The translations under genes and the position numbers were made by a program. The notes under the pieces were generated by a model. That model was given only the letters and a program-made list of their open reading frames with translations. It did not search any database and was not told the origin of the DNA. From Mesorhizobium sp. M1D.F.Ca.ET.043.01.1.1 (lineage in GTDB: Bacteria; Pseudomonadota; Alphaproteobacteria; Rhizobiales; Rhizobiaceae): DNA of 64,000 nucleotides. Below are positions 34,985-46,468 of this stretch, piece by piece. How positions within the stretch are numbered: position 1 is the stretch's first letter; each line of letters opens with the position of its first letter. Where the stretch lies: NCBI RefSeq assembly GCF_003952385.1, contig NZ_CP034444.1, forward strand, positions 1,302,001-1,366,000, written 5' to 3'.

Positions 34985-35002
34985 GAGCCGGATTTCCGGC
35001 TC
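34985..35002. promoter_or_regulatory. Palindrome in the agaL1 leader
   Basis: Perfect 18-base inverted repeat GAGCCGGA-TT-TCCGGCTC, about 85 bases upstream of the agaL1 start. It could be an mRNA hairpin or a protein site. Confidence 0.45.
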
Positions 35003-35087
35003 GAATGGCGAGCACGCGTGCTGGCGTGCGGCCATATCCTCCCCTGCTGCTCCTTGCCTAGCATTCGAATGGATCGAGGTGAAGGTG

Positions 35088-36554
35088 ATGGGTTTCAAAA
35101 TCGCTATCATTGGCGCCGGGAGCGTCGGTTTCACCAAGAAGCTGTTCACCGATATTCTCTGCGTCCCCGAATTCCGGGACATCGAATTCGCGCTGACCGA
35201 CATCAGCGAGCACAATCTCGGCATGATCAGGGCGATCCTCGAAAGGATCGTGGAAGCCAACAATCTGCCGACCAGGGTGACGGCGACGACCGACCGCCGC
35301 AAGGCGCTGGAGGGCGCGCGCTACGTCATCAGCTGCGTGCGCGTCGGCGGCCTCGAAGCCTATGCCGACGATATCCGCATTCCGCTGAAATATGGCATCG
35401 ACCAGTGCGTCGGCGATACGATCTGCGCCGGCGGCATTCTCTATGGCCAGCGCAACATTCCGGTGATCCTCGATTTCTGCAAGGACATCCGCGCGGTCGC
35501 CGAGACCGGCGCCAAATTCCTGAACTATGCCAACCCGATGGCGATGAACACCTGGGCCGCGATCGAATACGGCAAGGTCGACACGGTCGGGCTCTGCCAC
35601 GGCGTCCAGCACGGTGCCGCGCAGATCGCCGAAGTGCTCGGTGCGAAATCGTCGAAGGAACTCGACTATGTCTGTTCCGGCATCAACCACCAGACCTGGT
35701 TCATCGAGCTCAGGCTGAACGGCCGGCCGATCGGCAAGGACGAGCTGATCGCCGCCTTCGAAGCGCACCCGGTCTATTCGAAGCAGGAAAAGCTGCGCAT
35801 CGACGTGCTGAAGCGTTTTGGGGTCTATTCGACCGAGAGCAACGGGCATCTCTCCGAATATCTGCCCTGGTACCGCAAGCGCCCCGACGAGATCACACGC
35901 TGGATCGACATGTCGGACTGGATCCATGGCGAGACCGGCGGCTATCTGCGCTACTCGACCGAGACGCGCAACTGGTTCGAGACGGAATATCCGCAATTCC
36001 TCGAAGCGGCGTCGAAGCCGATCGATCCGGCAAAACGCTCCAACGAGCATGCCAGCCACATTCTCGAGGCGCTGGAGACCAACCGCGTCTATCGCGGGCA
36101 CTTCAACGTCCGGAACAACGGCGTGATCGCCAACCTGCCGCAGGACGCCATCATCGAGTCGCCCGGCTTCGTCGACCGCTTCGGCATCAACATGGCGGCC
36201 GGCATCACGCTGCCCGAGGCCTGTGCCGCCACCTGCATGTCCTCGATCAACGTCCAGCGCATGTCGGTGCATGCCGCGATCGCCGGCGACATCGATCTGT
36301 TGAAGCTCGCCGTGCTTCACGATCCGCTGGTCGGCGCGGTTTCGACGCCGGAGGAGGTCTGGCAGATGGTGGACGAGATGGTCGTCGCCCAGGCCGCCTG
36401 GCTGCCGCAATACGCCGATGCCGTGCCGGCGGCAAAAGAGCGGCTTTCGAAATCCAGGGTCAAGACCCGCGAATGGGCGGGCGCGGCGCGGCGAAGCGTG
36501 CGCTCGATCGAGGAATTGCGCGCCGAAAAGGCGGCATTGAAACAGGCCGGTTGA
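35088..36554 (+). CDS. Glycoside hydrolase family 4 alpha-glycosidase (AgaL1-like)
   Basis: A 488-residue NAD- and metal-dependent GH4 enzyme. The NAD site is FKIAIIGAGSVGFTKKLFTD at residues 3-22. The sugar and metal residues are visible as NYANPMAMNTWA, GLCHGVQHGA (the C-H pair) and GINHQTWFIE. GH4 enzymes act by an oxidation-elimination route on alpha-galactosides and some alpha-glucosides. The ATG at 35088 follows GAGGTGAAGG; a GTG at 35079 is possible. It is the first gene of the transport and hydrolysis operon. Confidence 0.9.
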   Translation: MGFKIAIIGAGSVGFTKKLFTDILCVPEFRDIEFALTDISEHNLGMIRAILERIVEANNLPTRVTATTDRRKALEGARYVISCVRVGGLEAYADDIRIPLKYGIDQCVGDTICAGGILYGQRNIPVILDFCKDIRAVAETGAKFLNYANPMAMNTWAAIEYGKVDTVGLCHGVQHGAAQIAEVLGAKSSKELDYVCSGINHQTWFIELRLNGRPIGKDELIAAFEAHPVYSKQEKLRIDVLKRFGVYSTESNGHLSEYLPWYRKRPDEITRWIDMSDWIHGETGGYLRYSTETRNWFETEYPQFLEAASKPIDPAKRSNEHASHILEALETNRVYRGHFNVRNNGVIANLPQDAIIESPGFVDRFGINMAAGITLPEACAATCMSSINVQRMSVHAAIAGDIDLLKLAVLHDPLVGAVSTPEEVWQMVDEMVVAQAAWLPQYADAVPAAKERLSKSRVKTREWAGAARRSVRSIEELRAEKAALKQAG

Positions 36555-36657
36555 GCCTCGGCTATTGTGCTGGCCCAGGGAGGCGGGTCGGCCGGTTCAG
36601 CCGCCTGGAAATAGCGGGCGGAAAGCAGAAAACGTCCTGATCACGTGGGAGGAGACA

Positions 36658-38739
36658 ATGAGGACCTTACGCAGAATTGGCATTGCCGCCGGACTGACGC
36701 TCGGCGTTTCAGTTCCGGCTCTCAACGCTTTCGCATCCGAGCCGACGGCGCCTCCGGAACCGGCGACGTTTCCGGCCGAAGGCAAGATCCATTTTGTGGC
36801 GCGCGACTCCATCCTGGAGTTCAAGGCGCTGCCCGAATATCACGAGCCCGACTGGGTGACGGAGAAATACGTCAAGACCGGCAAGCTGCCGCCGGTGAAG
36901 GACCGGCTGCCGAAAGAGCCGCTGGTCTTCAAGACCGCCAACATGCCGGACGGCGTCGGCGTCTATGGCGACACGATGCGGCACGTCATCGGCGGCAGGC
37001 CGGAGGGCTGGAACTACGGCGCCGGCCAGACGCAAGGCTGGGGTGGCATCGACATCGGCCTTTCGGAATGCCTGACGCGCACCGCGCCGCTGTTCCAGGT
37101 CGAGGCCAAGGACACCGAACCGCTGCCGAACCTCGCCAGGAGCTGGGAATGGTCGAAGGACGGCCACAAGCTCACCATGCATCTCATCGAAGGCGCCAAA
37201 TGGTCGGACGGCGTGCCCTTCAACGCCGACGACGTCATGTTCTACTGGGACGATGAGGTCGTCGACCCCAACGTCTCGCCGCTGAACGGCGCGACGCCGG
37301 AAACCTTCGGTGTCGGCACGACGCTGAAGAAGATCGACGACTACACCGTCGAGTGGACCTTCAAGGACGCGTTCCCGAGACAGTATCTCTACACGATGGC
37401 CTATGGCACCTTCTGCCCCGGCCCTTCGCACATATTGAAGCCGCAGCATCCGAAGTATTCGAAGAATACCTACGACCAGTTCAAGAATGCCTTCCCGCCG
37501 GAGTTCATGAACATGCCGGTGATGGGTGCCTGGGTGCCGGTCGCATACCGGCCCGACGACATCATCGTCCTGCGGCGCAACCCCTATTACTGGAAGGTCG
37601 ACGAGAAGGGCAATCAACTGCCCTATCTCAACGAGCTGCAATACAAGCTCTCGACATGGGCCGACCGCGACGTCCAGGCGGTGGCGGGCTCGGGCGACTT
37701 CTCCAACCTCGAGCAGCCGGAAAACTTCGTCGCCTCGCTGAAGCGCGCCGCCGAGAAGAACGCGCCGGCACGGCTTGCCTTCGGTCCGCGCCTCATCGGC
37801 TACAATCTGCGCTTCAACTTCTCCGCCAATGGCTGGGGCAACCCGGACGAGCGCGGCCAGGCGCTGCGCGAGCTGAACCGCAATGAGGACTTCCGCAAGG
37901 GCGTCACCATGGCGCTCGACCGCAAGGCGCTCGGCGATTCGCTGGTCAAGGGGCCGTTCACCGCCATCTATCCCGGCGGCTTCTCGTCCGGCACCAGCTT
38001 CTACGACCGCAAGTCGACCGTCTACTATCCCTTCGACCTCGAAGGCGCCAAGGCCGAGCTTGCCAAGGCCGGCCTCAAGGACACCGACGGCGACGGCTTC
38101 GTCAACTTCCCGGCCGGCACCGCCGGCGGCAAGGATGTCGAGATCGTGATGCTGGTCAACAACGACTACATCACCGACAAGAGCCTCGCCGAAGGCGTCG
38201 TAGCGCAGATGGAAAAGCTGGGCTTGAGGGTCGTGCTCAACGGCGTAAACGGCACGCAGCGCGACGCGACCCAATATTCGGGCCGCTTCGACTGGCTGAT
38301 CCGGCGCAACGAGCAGGAGCTCACCTCCGTCGTGCAGAACACGGTGCAACTCGCTCCGGTCGGTCCGAAGACCAGTTGGGACCATCGCGCGCCGGAAAGC
38401 GGCGAGGTCGATCTGATGCCGTTCGAGAAGAACTTGGTCGACATCGTCAACAAGTTCGTCTCGACGCAGGACAACGACCAGCGCGCGGAGCTGATGAAGA
38501 AGTTCCAGAAGATCTCGACGGAAAACGTCTACAATGTCGGCCTGACGGAATATCCGGGCGCGCTGATCGTCAACAAGCGCTTCTCGAACATCCCGCAGGG
38601 AACGCCGATCTTCATGTTCAACTGGGCCGAGGATTCGATCATCCGCGAACGCGTCTTCGTCGCGGCCGACAAGCAGGCCAAGTATGAACTCTTCCCTGAG
38701 GAACTCCCCGGCAAACCGGGAGACAAAGGCCCGATGTAA
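36658..38739 (+). CDS. ABC transporter solute-binding protein, family 5 (AgpA-like)
   Basis: A 693-residue periplasmic protein with a signal peptide (MRTLRRIGIAAGLTLGVSVP, cleaved near AFA-SEP). The family-5 signature is in NLARSWEWSKDGHKLTMHLI ... KWSDGVPFNADDVMFYWDDE, and the C-terminal lobe includes GLTEYPGALIVNKRF. It is much longer than typical DppA proteins, as is AgpA of Sinorhizobium, an alpha-galactoside binding member of this group. It should bind melibiose or raffinose-type sugars. The ATG at 36658 follows GGAGGAG. A large hairpin lies between it and the first permease. Confidence 0.9.
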   Translation: MRTLRRIGIAAGLTLGVSVPALNAFASEPTAPPEPATFPAEGKIHFVARDSILEFKALPEYHEPDWVTEKYVKTGKLPPVKDRLPKEPLVFKTANMPDGVGVYGDTMRHVIGGRPEGWNYGAGQTQGWGGIDIGLSECLTRTAPLFQVEAKDTEPLPNLARSWEWSKDGHKLTMHLIEGAKWSDGVPFNADDVMFYWDDEVVDPNVSPLNGATPETFGVGTTLKKIDDYTVEWTFKDAFPRQYLYTMAYGTFCPGPSHILKPQHPKYSKNTYDQFKNAFPPEFMNMPVMGAWVPVAYRPDDIIVLRRNPYYWKVDEKGNQLPYLNELQYKLSTWADRDVQAVAGSGDFSNLEQPENFVASLKRAAEKNAPARLAFGPRLIGYNLRFNFSANGWGNPDERGQALRELNRNEDFRKGVTMALDRKALGDSLVKGPFTAIYPGGFSSGTSFYDRKSTVYYPFDLEGAKAELAKAGLKDTDGDGFVNFPAGTAGGKDVEIVMLVNNDYITDKSLAEGVVAQMEKLGLRVVLNGVNGTQRDATQYSGRFDWLIRRNEQELTSVVQNTVQLAPVGPKTSWDHRAPESGEVDLMPFEKNLVDIVNKFVSTQDNDQRAELMKKFQKISTENVYNVGLTEYPGALIVNKRFSNIPQGTPIFMFNWAEDSIIRERVFVAADKQAKYELFPEELPGKPGDKGPM

Positions 38740-38763
38740 GGTTTACCTCCCCTGACGAAGAAA

Positions 38764-38791
38764 GTCCGGCCGCGCCGCGGCGCGGCCGGAC
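38764..38791 (+). terminator. Perfect 28-base palindrome between binding-protein and permease genes
   Basis: Each arm is GTCCGGCCGCGCCG, with no unpaired loop. It lies 25 bases after the binding-protein stop and 62 before the next start, without a U-run. It is more likely an mRNA-stabilising or partially terminating structure than a full stop of transcription. Confidence 0.7.
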
Positions 38792-38852
38792 CAACGAAAC
38801 TTCCGCACGCACCCGAGGGAGCGACCGGCCAGACAAAGGAAGCGGACCGTCC

Positions 38853-39860
38853 ATGTTGCGATTCCTGCTCATGCGCATAGCGTCGGCGCTTCCCGTCCTC
38901 GCCATTTTGAGCCTCGTCACCTTCGCCATAATCCAGGCGCCTCCCGGCGACTACGCCGACTATATCCGCTCGCAGCTGATCAACCAGGGCGGAGCCTCCT
39001 ACGCCGAGGCGGATGCGCAGGCGCAGGCCTACCGGAAAGAACATGGCCTCGATAAGCCGCTGCCCGTCCAGTATCTCAACTGGATCGGCGGCATCGTCAC
39101 TCGCGGCGATTTCGGCTACAGCCTCTATTACAACAAGCCGGTCGCCGATGTGGTCGGCGAGCGGCTGCCGCGCACGCTGCTCCTGGCGCTGGTCTGCCAC
39201 CTGCTCGCCTCGGTGCTCGGCATCAGCTTCGGCATATGGGCGGCGACCCGGCAGTATTCCTGGATCGACTCCACGCTTTCGGCCATCTCATTCCTCGGCA
39301 TGACGGTGCCGCGCTTCCTGATGGCGCTGATCATCGTCTACCTGCTGGTCTTCCAGTTCAACGTGTCGGAGATCGGCTCGTTCTTCTCGCCGCAATATGG
39401 CGGCGCGCCATGGTCGTGGGCGAAGTTCGTCGACCTCGTCAAGCATGTCTGGCCGGTGGTGGCGATCGCGACCTTCGGCGGGCTCGCCTACAACATGCGC
39501 GTCATGCGCGGCAACCTGCTCGACACGCTCAACGCGCAATATGTCGAGACGGCGAAGGCCAAGGGACTGACCGGCGGCGCGGTGGTGATGCGCCATGCCG
39601 TGCCCAACGCGCTGCATCCTTTGGTCATGTATCAGGGCGTGGTCCTGCCCTACATGCTGACCGGCGAGATCGAGACGGCGATCATCTTCGCGCTGCCCAC
39701 AGTCGGACCGGCGATCGTCGGCTCGATGGCGGTCGGCGATGTCTATGTGACCGCAACCTTCATGATGGTGCTGTCGGCGACGCTGATCGTCGGCAACATC
39801 ATTGCCGACATGCTGCTCGCGCTTCTCGACCCGCGCGTGCGCCAGTTCGGGGAGCATTAG
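38853..39860 (+). CDS. ABC transporter permease 1 (AgpB-like)
   Basis: A 335-residue inner-membrane permease of the oligopeptide (DppB) type, with six expected membrane segments. The N-terminal LRFLLMRIASALPVLAILSL is typical, and the conserved EAA loop reads YVETAKAKGLTGGAVVMRHA. A periplasmic loop at residues 50-85 contains KEHGLDKPLPVQYLNW. It pairs with the next gene, whose start follows the stop of this one directly (zero bases between). Confidence 0.93.
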   Translation: MLRFLLMRIASALPVLAILSLVTFAIIQAPPGDYADYIRSQLINQGGASYAEADAQAQAYRKEHGLDKPLPVQYLNWIGGIVTRGDFGYSLYYNKPVADVVGERLPRTLLLALVCHLLASVLGISFGIWAATRQYSWIDSTLSAISFLGMTVPRFLMALIIVYLLVFQFNVSEIGSFFSPQYGGAPWSWAKFVDLVKHVWPVVAIATFGGLAYNMRVMRGNLLDTLNAQYVETAKAKGLTGGAVVMRHAVPNALHPLVMYQGVVLPYMLTGEIETAIIFALPTVGPAIVGSMAVGDVYVTATFMMVLSATLIVGNIIADMLLALLDPRVRQFGEH

Positions 39861-40997
39861 ATGCTGGCGCGCGATCCATCACCTCCACCGCCGCCGGCCG
39901 AAGGCGCAGTGCACCAGCCCGCCCACGGCAACGAGAGCTACGTGGCGCTCGTCTGGCGCCGGCTGAGGCGCTCCTGGACCGGCATGGCCGGACTTTGCCT
40001 AGTCGTGCTGCTGCTCGCGATGGCCGTGTTCGCGGAATTCCTGGCGCCTTTGGACCCGAAGGCGACCGATATCGCCTTCGCCCCGCCGGAGGTGCCCGCT
40101 TTCCGCGACAAGGACGGCAATTTCACCGCGCGGCCGAGAATCTACGTGCTGGCCGAGTCGACCGATCTCGACCCGGTCACGTTCCAGCCGATCGTCGGGC
40201 CCGACTACGACCATCCGCGACTGCTCGGCTTCTTCGTCGAGGGCGCGCCCTACAAGCTGCTCGGTCTCATCCCGGCGGACCGGCACCTCTTCGGTTCGAT
40301 GGACGGCCAGCCGGTGCATTTCCTCGGCACCGACAAGTTCGGCCGGGACGTGCTGTCGCGCGCCATCCATGGTTCGCGCGTCTCGCTGATGATCGCGCTG
40401 ACGGTCGTCTTCATCGTCACCGTCATCGGCACCACTGTGGGCATGGCATCGGGCTATTTCGGCGGCAAGTTCGATGTCTGGATGCAGCGCTTCGTCGAGC
40501 TTGTGCTCGCCTTCCCGCAACTGCCGCTCTATCTCGCGCTGACGACGCTGATCCCGGTCACCGCGCCGACCAATGTCTTCCTCGCCTTCGTCATCATCGT
40601 CATGTCGGCGCTGGGCTGGGCGCAGATGTCGCGCGAGGTGCGCGGCAAGACTCTGGCGCTGGCGCGCATCGACTATGTGCGCGCCGCCATGGCGGTGGGC
40701 GCCACCGACCGGCGCATCATCATGCAGCACATCTTCCCCAATGTGATGAGCCATGTGATCGTCGCCGTGACGCTGGCGATCCCGACGGTGGTGCTGCTCG
40801 AATCCTTCCTCGGCTTCCTCGGGTTCGCGGTGAAGCCGCCGCTGATCTCGTGGGGGCTGATGCTGCAGGACACTGCCACCTATTCGGTCATCGGCACCTA
40901 TCCGTGGATCCTGTCGCCGGTCGGCTTCGTGCTGATCACCGTCTTTGCCTTCAACGCGCTGGGCGACGGCCTGCGCGATGCCGTCGATCCCTATTGA
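39861..40997 (+). CDS. ABC transporter permease 2 (AgpC-like)
   Basis: A 378-residue DppC-type permease. The N-terminal cytoplasmic segment (VALVWRRLRRSWTGMAGLCL) leads into the first membrane helix. A large periplasmic loop (residues about 60-155) contains FLAPLDPKATDIAFAPPE and FLGTDKFGRDVLSRAIHG, a family landmark. The EAA loop reads YVRAAMAVGATDRRIIMQHI. The start immediately follows the agpB-like stop. Confidence 0.93.
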   Translation: MLARDPSPPPPPAEGAVHQPAHGNESYVALVWRRLRRSWTGMAGLCLVVLLLAMAVFAEFLAPLDPKATDIAFAPPEVPAFRDKDGNFTARPRIYVLAESTDLDPVTFQPIVGPDYDHPRLLGFFVEGAPYKLLGLIPADRHLFGSMDGQPVHFLGTDKFGRDVLSRAIHGSRVSLMIALTVVFIVTVIGTTVGMASGYFGGKFDVWMQRFVELVLAFPQLPLYLALTTLIPVTAPTNVFLAFVIIVMSALGWAQMSREVRGKTLALARIDYVRAAMAVGATDRRIIMQHIFPNVMSHVIVAVTLAIPTVVLLESFLGFLGFAVKPPLISWGLMLQDTATYSVIGTYPWILSPVGFVLITVFAFNALGDGLRDAVDPY

Positions 40998-41007
40998 GGT
41001 GGCGAGG

Positions 41008-42678
<1,671 letters not shown>

Positions 42679-42698
42679 CCATATGCCGGAGGTTCACA

Positions 42699-44069
42699 GT
42701 GGCTAGAAATCCCAAGATCACGTTCATCGGCGCCGGCTCGACGGTGTTCATGAAGAATATCGTCGGCGACGTGCTGCAACGGCCAGCGCTGTCCGGCGCC
42801 ACGATCGCGCTGATGGACATCAATCCGCAGCGGCTGGAGGAGAGCGCCGTCGTGGTCAACAAGCTGGTCGCCACGCTCGGCGTGAAGGCCAAGGCCGAGA
42901 CCTATTCCGACCAGCGGAAGGCGCTCGCCGGAGCCGACTTCGTCGTCGTCGCCTTCCAGATCGGCGGCTACGAGCCCTGCACCGTCACCGATTTCGAGGT
43001 GCCGAAGAAATACGGCCTGCGCCAGACGATCGCCGACACGCTCGGCGTTGGCGGCATCATGCGCGGCTTGAGGACCGTGCCGCATCTGTGGAGGATCTGC
43101 GAGGATATGCTCGCCGTCTGCCCGCAAGCGATCATGCTGCAATACGTCAACCCGATGGCCATCAACACCTGGGCAATCGCGGAGAAATATCCCACAATCA
43201 AGCAGGTCGGGCTCTGCCACTCGGTGCAAGGCACGGCGATGGAGCTGGCGCACGATCTCGACCTGCCCTACGAAGAGATCCGCTACCGTTCGGCCGGCAT
43301 CAACCACATGGCCTTTTATCTCAAGTTCGAGCATCGCCAGGCGGACGGCACATACCGCGACCTCTATCCCGACCTTGTGCGCGCCTATCGCGAAGGCCGC
43401 GCACCGAAGCCGGGCTGGAACCCGCGCTGCCCGAACAAGGTGCGCTACGAGATGCTGACCCGGCTCGGCTATTTCGTCACCGAAAGCTCGGAGCATTTCG
43501 CCGAATACACGCCCTATTTCATCAAGGACGGCCGCCCCGACCTGATCGAGAAATACGGCATTCCGCTCGACGAATATCCCAAGCGTTGCATCGAGCAGAT
43601 CGAGCGCTGGAAGGGCCAGGCGGAGGCCTACCGCTCGGCCGACCGGATCGAGGTCGAGCAATCGAAGGAATACGCCTCCTCGATCATGAACTCGGTGTGG
43701 ACCGGCGAGCCGTCGGTGATCTACGGCAATGTCCGCAACAATGGCTGCATCACCTCGCTGCCTTTCGACTGCGCGGCGGAAGTGCCGTGCCTGGTCGATG
43801 CCTCGGGCATCCAGCCGACCTATATCGGCGACCTGCCGCCGCAGCTGACCGCACTGATCCGCACCAACATCAATGTCCAGGAACTGACGGTGCGGGCGCT
43901 GATGAGCGAAAACCGCGAGCACGTCTATCACGCGGCGATGATGGACCCGCACACGGCGGCCGAGCTCGATCTCGACCAGATCTGGTCGCTGGTCGACGAC
44001 TTGCTCGCCGCCCATGGCGACTGGCTGCCGGCCTGGGCGCGCAGCGGCCACAAGAGCGCGGCCGCCTGA
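42699..44069 (+). CDS. GH4 alpha-galactosidase (AgaL2/MelA-like)
   Basis: A 456-residue GH4 enzyme, close in length to E. coli MelA. The NAD-binding KITFIGAGSTVFMKNIVGDV is followed by the metal and catalytic motifs YVNPMAINTWA, GLCHSVQGTA and AGINHMAFYL. It should hydrolyse melibiose and other alpha-galactosides in the cytoplasm. GTG at 42699 is chosen because a GGAGG site lies seven bases upstream; the frame is open further up, within the ATPase gene. It differs clearly from the first GH4 gene, so the two are not a recent duplication. Confidence 0.93.
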   Translation: MARNPKITFIGAGSTVFMKNIVGDVLQRPALSGATIALMDINPQRLEESAVVVNKLVATLGVKAKAETYSDQRKALAGADFVVVAFQIGGYEPCTVTDFEVPKKYGLRQTIADTLGVGGIMRGLRTVPHLWRICEDMLAVCPQAIMLQYVNPMAINTWAIAEKYPTIKQVGLCHSVQGTAMELAHDLDLPYEEIRYRSAGINHMAFYLKFEHRQADGTYRDLYPDLVRAYREGRAPKPGWNPRCPNKVRYEMLTRLGYFVTESSEHFAEYTPYFIKDGRPDLIEKYGIPLDEYPKRCIEQIERWKGQAEAYRSADRIEVEQSKEYASSIMNSVWTGEPSVIYGNVRNNGCITSLPFDCAAEVPCLVDASGIQPTYIGDLPPQLTALIRTNINVQELTVRALMSENREHVYHAAMMDPHTAAELDLDQIWSLVDDLLAAHGDWLPAWARSGHKSAAA

Positions 44070-44082
44070 TCACGTTTGTTTT

Positions 44083-44130
44083 GAGCAATTCCGGACGGAA
44101 AACCGCTACGCACTTTTCCTGGAATTGCTC
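44083..44130. repeat. Dispersed repeat, module 2, at the 3' end of purD
   Basis: Arms GAGCAATTCC (44083) and GGAATTGCTC (44121) surround GGAAAACCG...GCACTTTTCC. The purD stop codon uses its last bases. It lies between two convergent genes, so it may also act as a terminator. Confidence 0.88.
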
Positions 44131-45412
44131 AGGCGCCGCCGGTCTGCTCGCGCTCGACGGCGCGCCAGCCGATGTCGCGGCGGCAGAAGCCCTGCGGCCA
44201 GTCGATATGGTCGACCGCCGCATAAGCCTGCTTCTGCGCCTCCGCGACTGTGGCGCCGGTCGCGGTGACGTTGAGCACGCGGCCGCCATTGGCGACCAGC
44301 GCGCCGCCATTGATGGCGGTGCCGGCGTGGAAGATCTCGGCGCCTTCGGCTGCCGCTTCGTCGAGGCCGCGGATGACCGAGCCCTTTTCCGGCGTGCCGG
44401 GATAGCCCCTCGCCGCCATCACCACGGTGAGTGCGGCCTCGTCGCTCCAGCGCGCCGACATATGCGCGAGCTGGCCATCGACGGCGGCGTTGAGCAGGAC
44501 CAGCAGGTCGTCCTTCAGCCGCATCATCAGCACCTGGCATTCCGGATCGCCGAAGCGGGTGTTGTATTCGATGAGCTTCGGGCCCTGGTCCGTGATCATC
44601 AGTCCGGCGAACAGGATGCCGGCGAAGGGCGCGCCGAGATTGGCCATGCCGCGCATGGTCGGCTCGATGATCTCGCGCACGGCGCGCTCGGTCATTTCGG
44701 GCGTCATCACCGGCGCCGGCGAATAGGCGCCCATGCCGCCGGTGTTCGGGCCGGTGTCGCCGTCGCCGACGCGCTTGTGGTCCTGCGCGGTGCCGAAGGG
44801 GAGCGCCGTGGCGCCGTCGCACAGGCAAAAGAAGCTCGCCTCCTCGCCGGTCAGGTATTCCTCGACGACCACCTCGGCGCCGGCGGCGCCGAAGGCGCCT
44901 TCGAAACAGGCCTCGAGCGCGGCCAGCGCCTCGGGAAGCGTCATGGCGATGGTGACGCCCTTGCCGGCGGCGAGCCCGTCGGCCTTGATGACGATCGGCG
45001 CGCCGGTCGTCTCGACATAGGCTTTCGCCGAGGCGAGATCGCCGAAGCGGCCATAGGCGGCGGTCGGGATGTTGAATTTCGCGCACAGATCCTTGGTGAA
45101 GCCCTTCGAGCCTTCGAGCCGCGCCGCCACCTTGGACGGACCGAAGACGCGGATGCCCCAGGCGCGCAGGTCGTCGGCGATGCCGGCCACCAGCGGGCCT
45201 TCCGGACCGACCACGACGAGGTCGATCTTCTTTTCCTGGCAGAAGGCGGCAACGGCGGAATGTGCGGCGATGTCGAGCTTGACCAGCTCGGCGACCTGAC
45301 CGATGCCCGGATTGCCAGGCGCGGCGTAAAGCTTGGTCAGCAGCGGCGAGGCGGACATCTTCCAGGCGAGCGCATGTTCGCGGCCGCCCGAGCCGAGAAG
45401 AAGAACATTCAT
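44129..45412 (-). CDS. purD: Phosphoribosylamine-glycine ligase (GARS)
   Basis: A 427-residue ATP-grasp enzyme that makes glycinamide ribonucleotide, the second step of purine synthesis. The N-terminal [19 protein letters not shown], the ATP-grasp [19 protein letters not shown] and the metal-binding [15 protein letters not shown] are all present. The ATG at 45412 follows AGAGGTGG; a GTG at 45418 is possible. The stop TGA overlaps the end of a dispersed palindromic repeat, so the C-terminus (REQTGGA) may have been set by repeat insertion. Confidence 0.96.
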   Translation of the reverse strand: MNVLLLGSGGREHALAWKMSASPLLTKLYAAPGNPGIGQVAELVKLDIAAHSAVAAFCQEKKIDLVVVGPEGPLVAGIADDLRAWGIRVFGPSKVAARLEGSKGFTKDLCAKFNIPTAAYGRFGDLASAKAYVETTGAPIVIKADGLAAGKGVTIAMTLPEALAALEACFEGAFGAAGAEVVVEEYLTGEEASFFCLCDGATALPFGTAQDHKRVGDGDTGPNTGGMGAYSPAPVMTPEMTERAVREIIEPTMRGMANLGAPFAGILFAGLMITDQGPKLIEYNTRFGDPECQVLMMRLKDDLLVLLNAAVDGQLAHMSARWSDEAALTVVMAARGYPGTPEKGSVIRGLDEAAAEGAEIFHAGTAINGGALVANGGRVLNVTATGATVAEAQKQAYAAVDHIDWPQGFCRRDIGWRAVEREQTGGA

Positions 45413-45585
45413 GGCCACCTCTTGCTGCCGATCGTCCCCGTCGAGAGAACCCGCTATTGGTCCGCGGGCGGCGGGTCAAGGCGTCTTGGCATTTTGGCGG
45501 CAGTTGCGCACGGGAACATGGCCTCACCAAGAATTGATGAGGCTGGCCACGGCTGACGGAGATTGCCTGCTCCGGAAGACACGCC

Positions 45586-46380
45586 TTAACTCTGGAACAC
45601 GACCGGGAACCAGTCCTCGCGCAGTTTCTGGCCGGGCTTCATGTCATGGCCCGGATAGGGCGGCGAGGTGCGGCCGGGACGCTCGACATAATGCGCGTCG
45701 TCGCCGACCCAGCGCAGCGACAGCGCCCGGCGCCGGGCCGACGTCATGTTGCCGCGCGCGCCGTGCGCCGTGCGGAAGTCGAACAGGATGGCATCACCCG
45801 GTTCCATCTCCCATTCGAGAACCTTCATCGACGGATCGTTGTCGGGGTCAGGCACCGGCCGGTAATCGCCCTCGTCGGCATAGAAATTGGCGTCGTTCAG
45901 CCAGCGCACCGGCAGGACCATCTTCTCCCATTTGTGCGAGCCGGCGATCAGCCTGAGCGTCGCCTCCTTCACCGGATCGATCGGGATCCAGAAGCTCACC
46001 GTCTGGCTGCCGTCGACGAAGTAATAGGGAATGTCCTGGTGCCAGGGCGTCGGCTTCTGCGTGCCGGGCTCCTTGACCAGAACATGGTCGTGGAAGAACT
46101 GCGCGCTGCGCGACTGCATGACGGCGGCCGCGAGCTCGGCGGCCGGCGATTCCTTGACGATCCTGACGAATTCCGGGATGCGCTCCCAGTTGCAATAGTC
46201 GTCGAAGAAACTGCCCTTGCCGTTGGCGATGTCGGACGCGGTGGCGCTGCGGTTCTTCATGTTGCGCTCGATGCCGTCGGCGATGACATCGACCCAGTCC
46301 CTGAAGGCGCCGCGGATGCAGACCGCGCCGTCGCGTTGGTAATCGGCAATCGTTGCGGCATCGATTTTGGGGCTGGCCAT
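45586..46380 (-). CDS. Phytanoyl-CoA dioxygenase (PhyH) family protein
   Basis: A 264-residue non-haem iron(II)/2-oxoglutarate dioxygenase. The iron-binding H-x-D is in TPWHQDIPYYF at about residues 112-114 and the distal His is in DFRTAHGARGN. The 2-oxoglutarate Arg is probably in ARRRALSLRWVGDD. The family is broad (phytanate, phosphonates, ectoine, small amines); the substrate here is unknown. A LysR gene is divergent, 88 bases away, and likely controls this gene in response to the substrate. Confidence 0.9.
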   Translation of the reverse strand: MASPKIDAATIADYQRDGAVCIRGAFRDWVDVIADGIERNMKNRSATASDIANGKGSFFDDYCNWERIPEFVRIVKESPAAELAAAVMQSRSAQFFHDHVLVKEPGTQKPTPWHQDIPYYFVDGSQTVSFWIPIDPVKEATLRLIAGSHKWEKMVLPVRWLNDANFYADEGDYRPVPDPDNDPSMKVLEWEMEPGDAILFDFRTAHGARGNMTSARRRALSLRWVGDDAHYVERPGRTSPPYPGHDMKPGQKLREDWFPVVFQS

Positions 46381-46436
46381 CGCGCTCTCCGTGATTGGAC
46401 GCCAACTATCGCAGGCGCGTCATATCGGGTAAAATA

Positions 46437-46457
46437 ATAACTTCTCATCTCGCTTAT
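46437..46457. promoter_or_regulatory. Possible LysR-type operator
   Basis: Dyad ATAA-N13-TTAT in the 88-base gap between the dioxygenase and LysR genes, 12 bases before the LysR start. It fits the loose LysR pattern of AT-rich half-sites; regulation is inferred from position. Confidence 0.4.
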
Positions 46458-46468
46458 AGTTTTGTCCT

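Noticed and set aside
35058..36410. 450-codon minus-strand frame opposite agaL1
   Set aside because: Shadow of the GH4 gene; composition is His/Arg/Gly rich without motifs.
43088..45556. 822-codon plus-strand frame spanning the agaL2-like gene and the antisense of purD
   Set aside because: It crosses the true end of the GH4 gene and runs antisense to purD; both real genes have complete family motifs.
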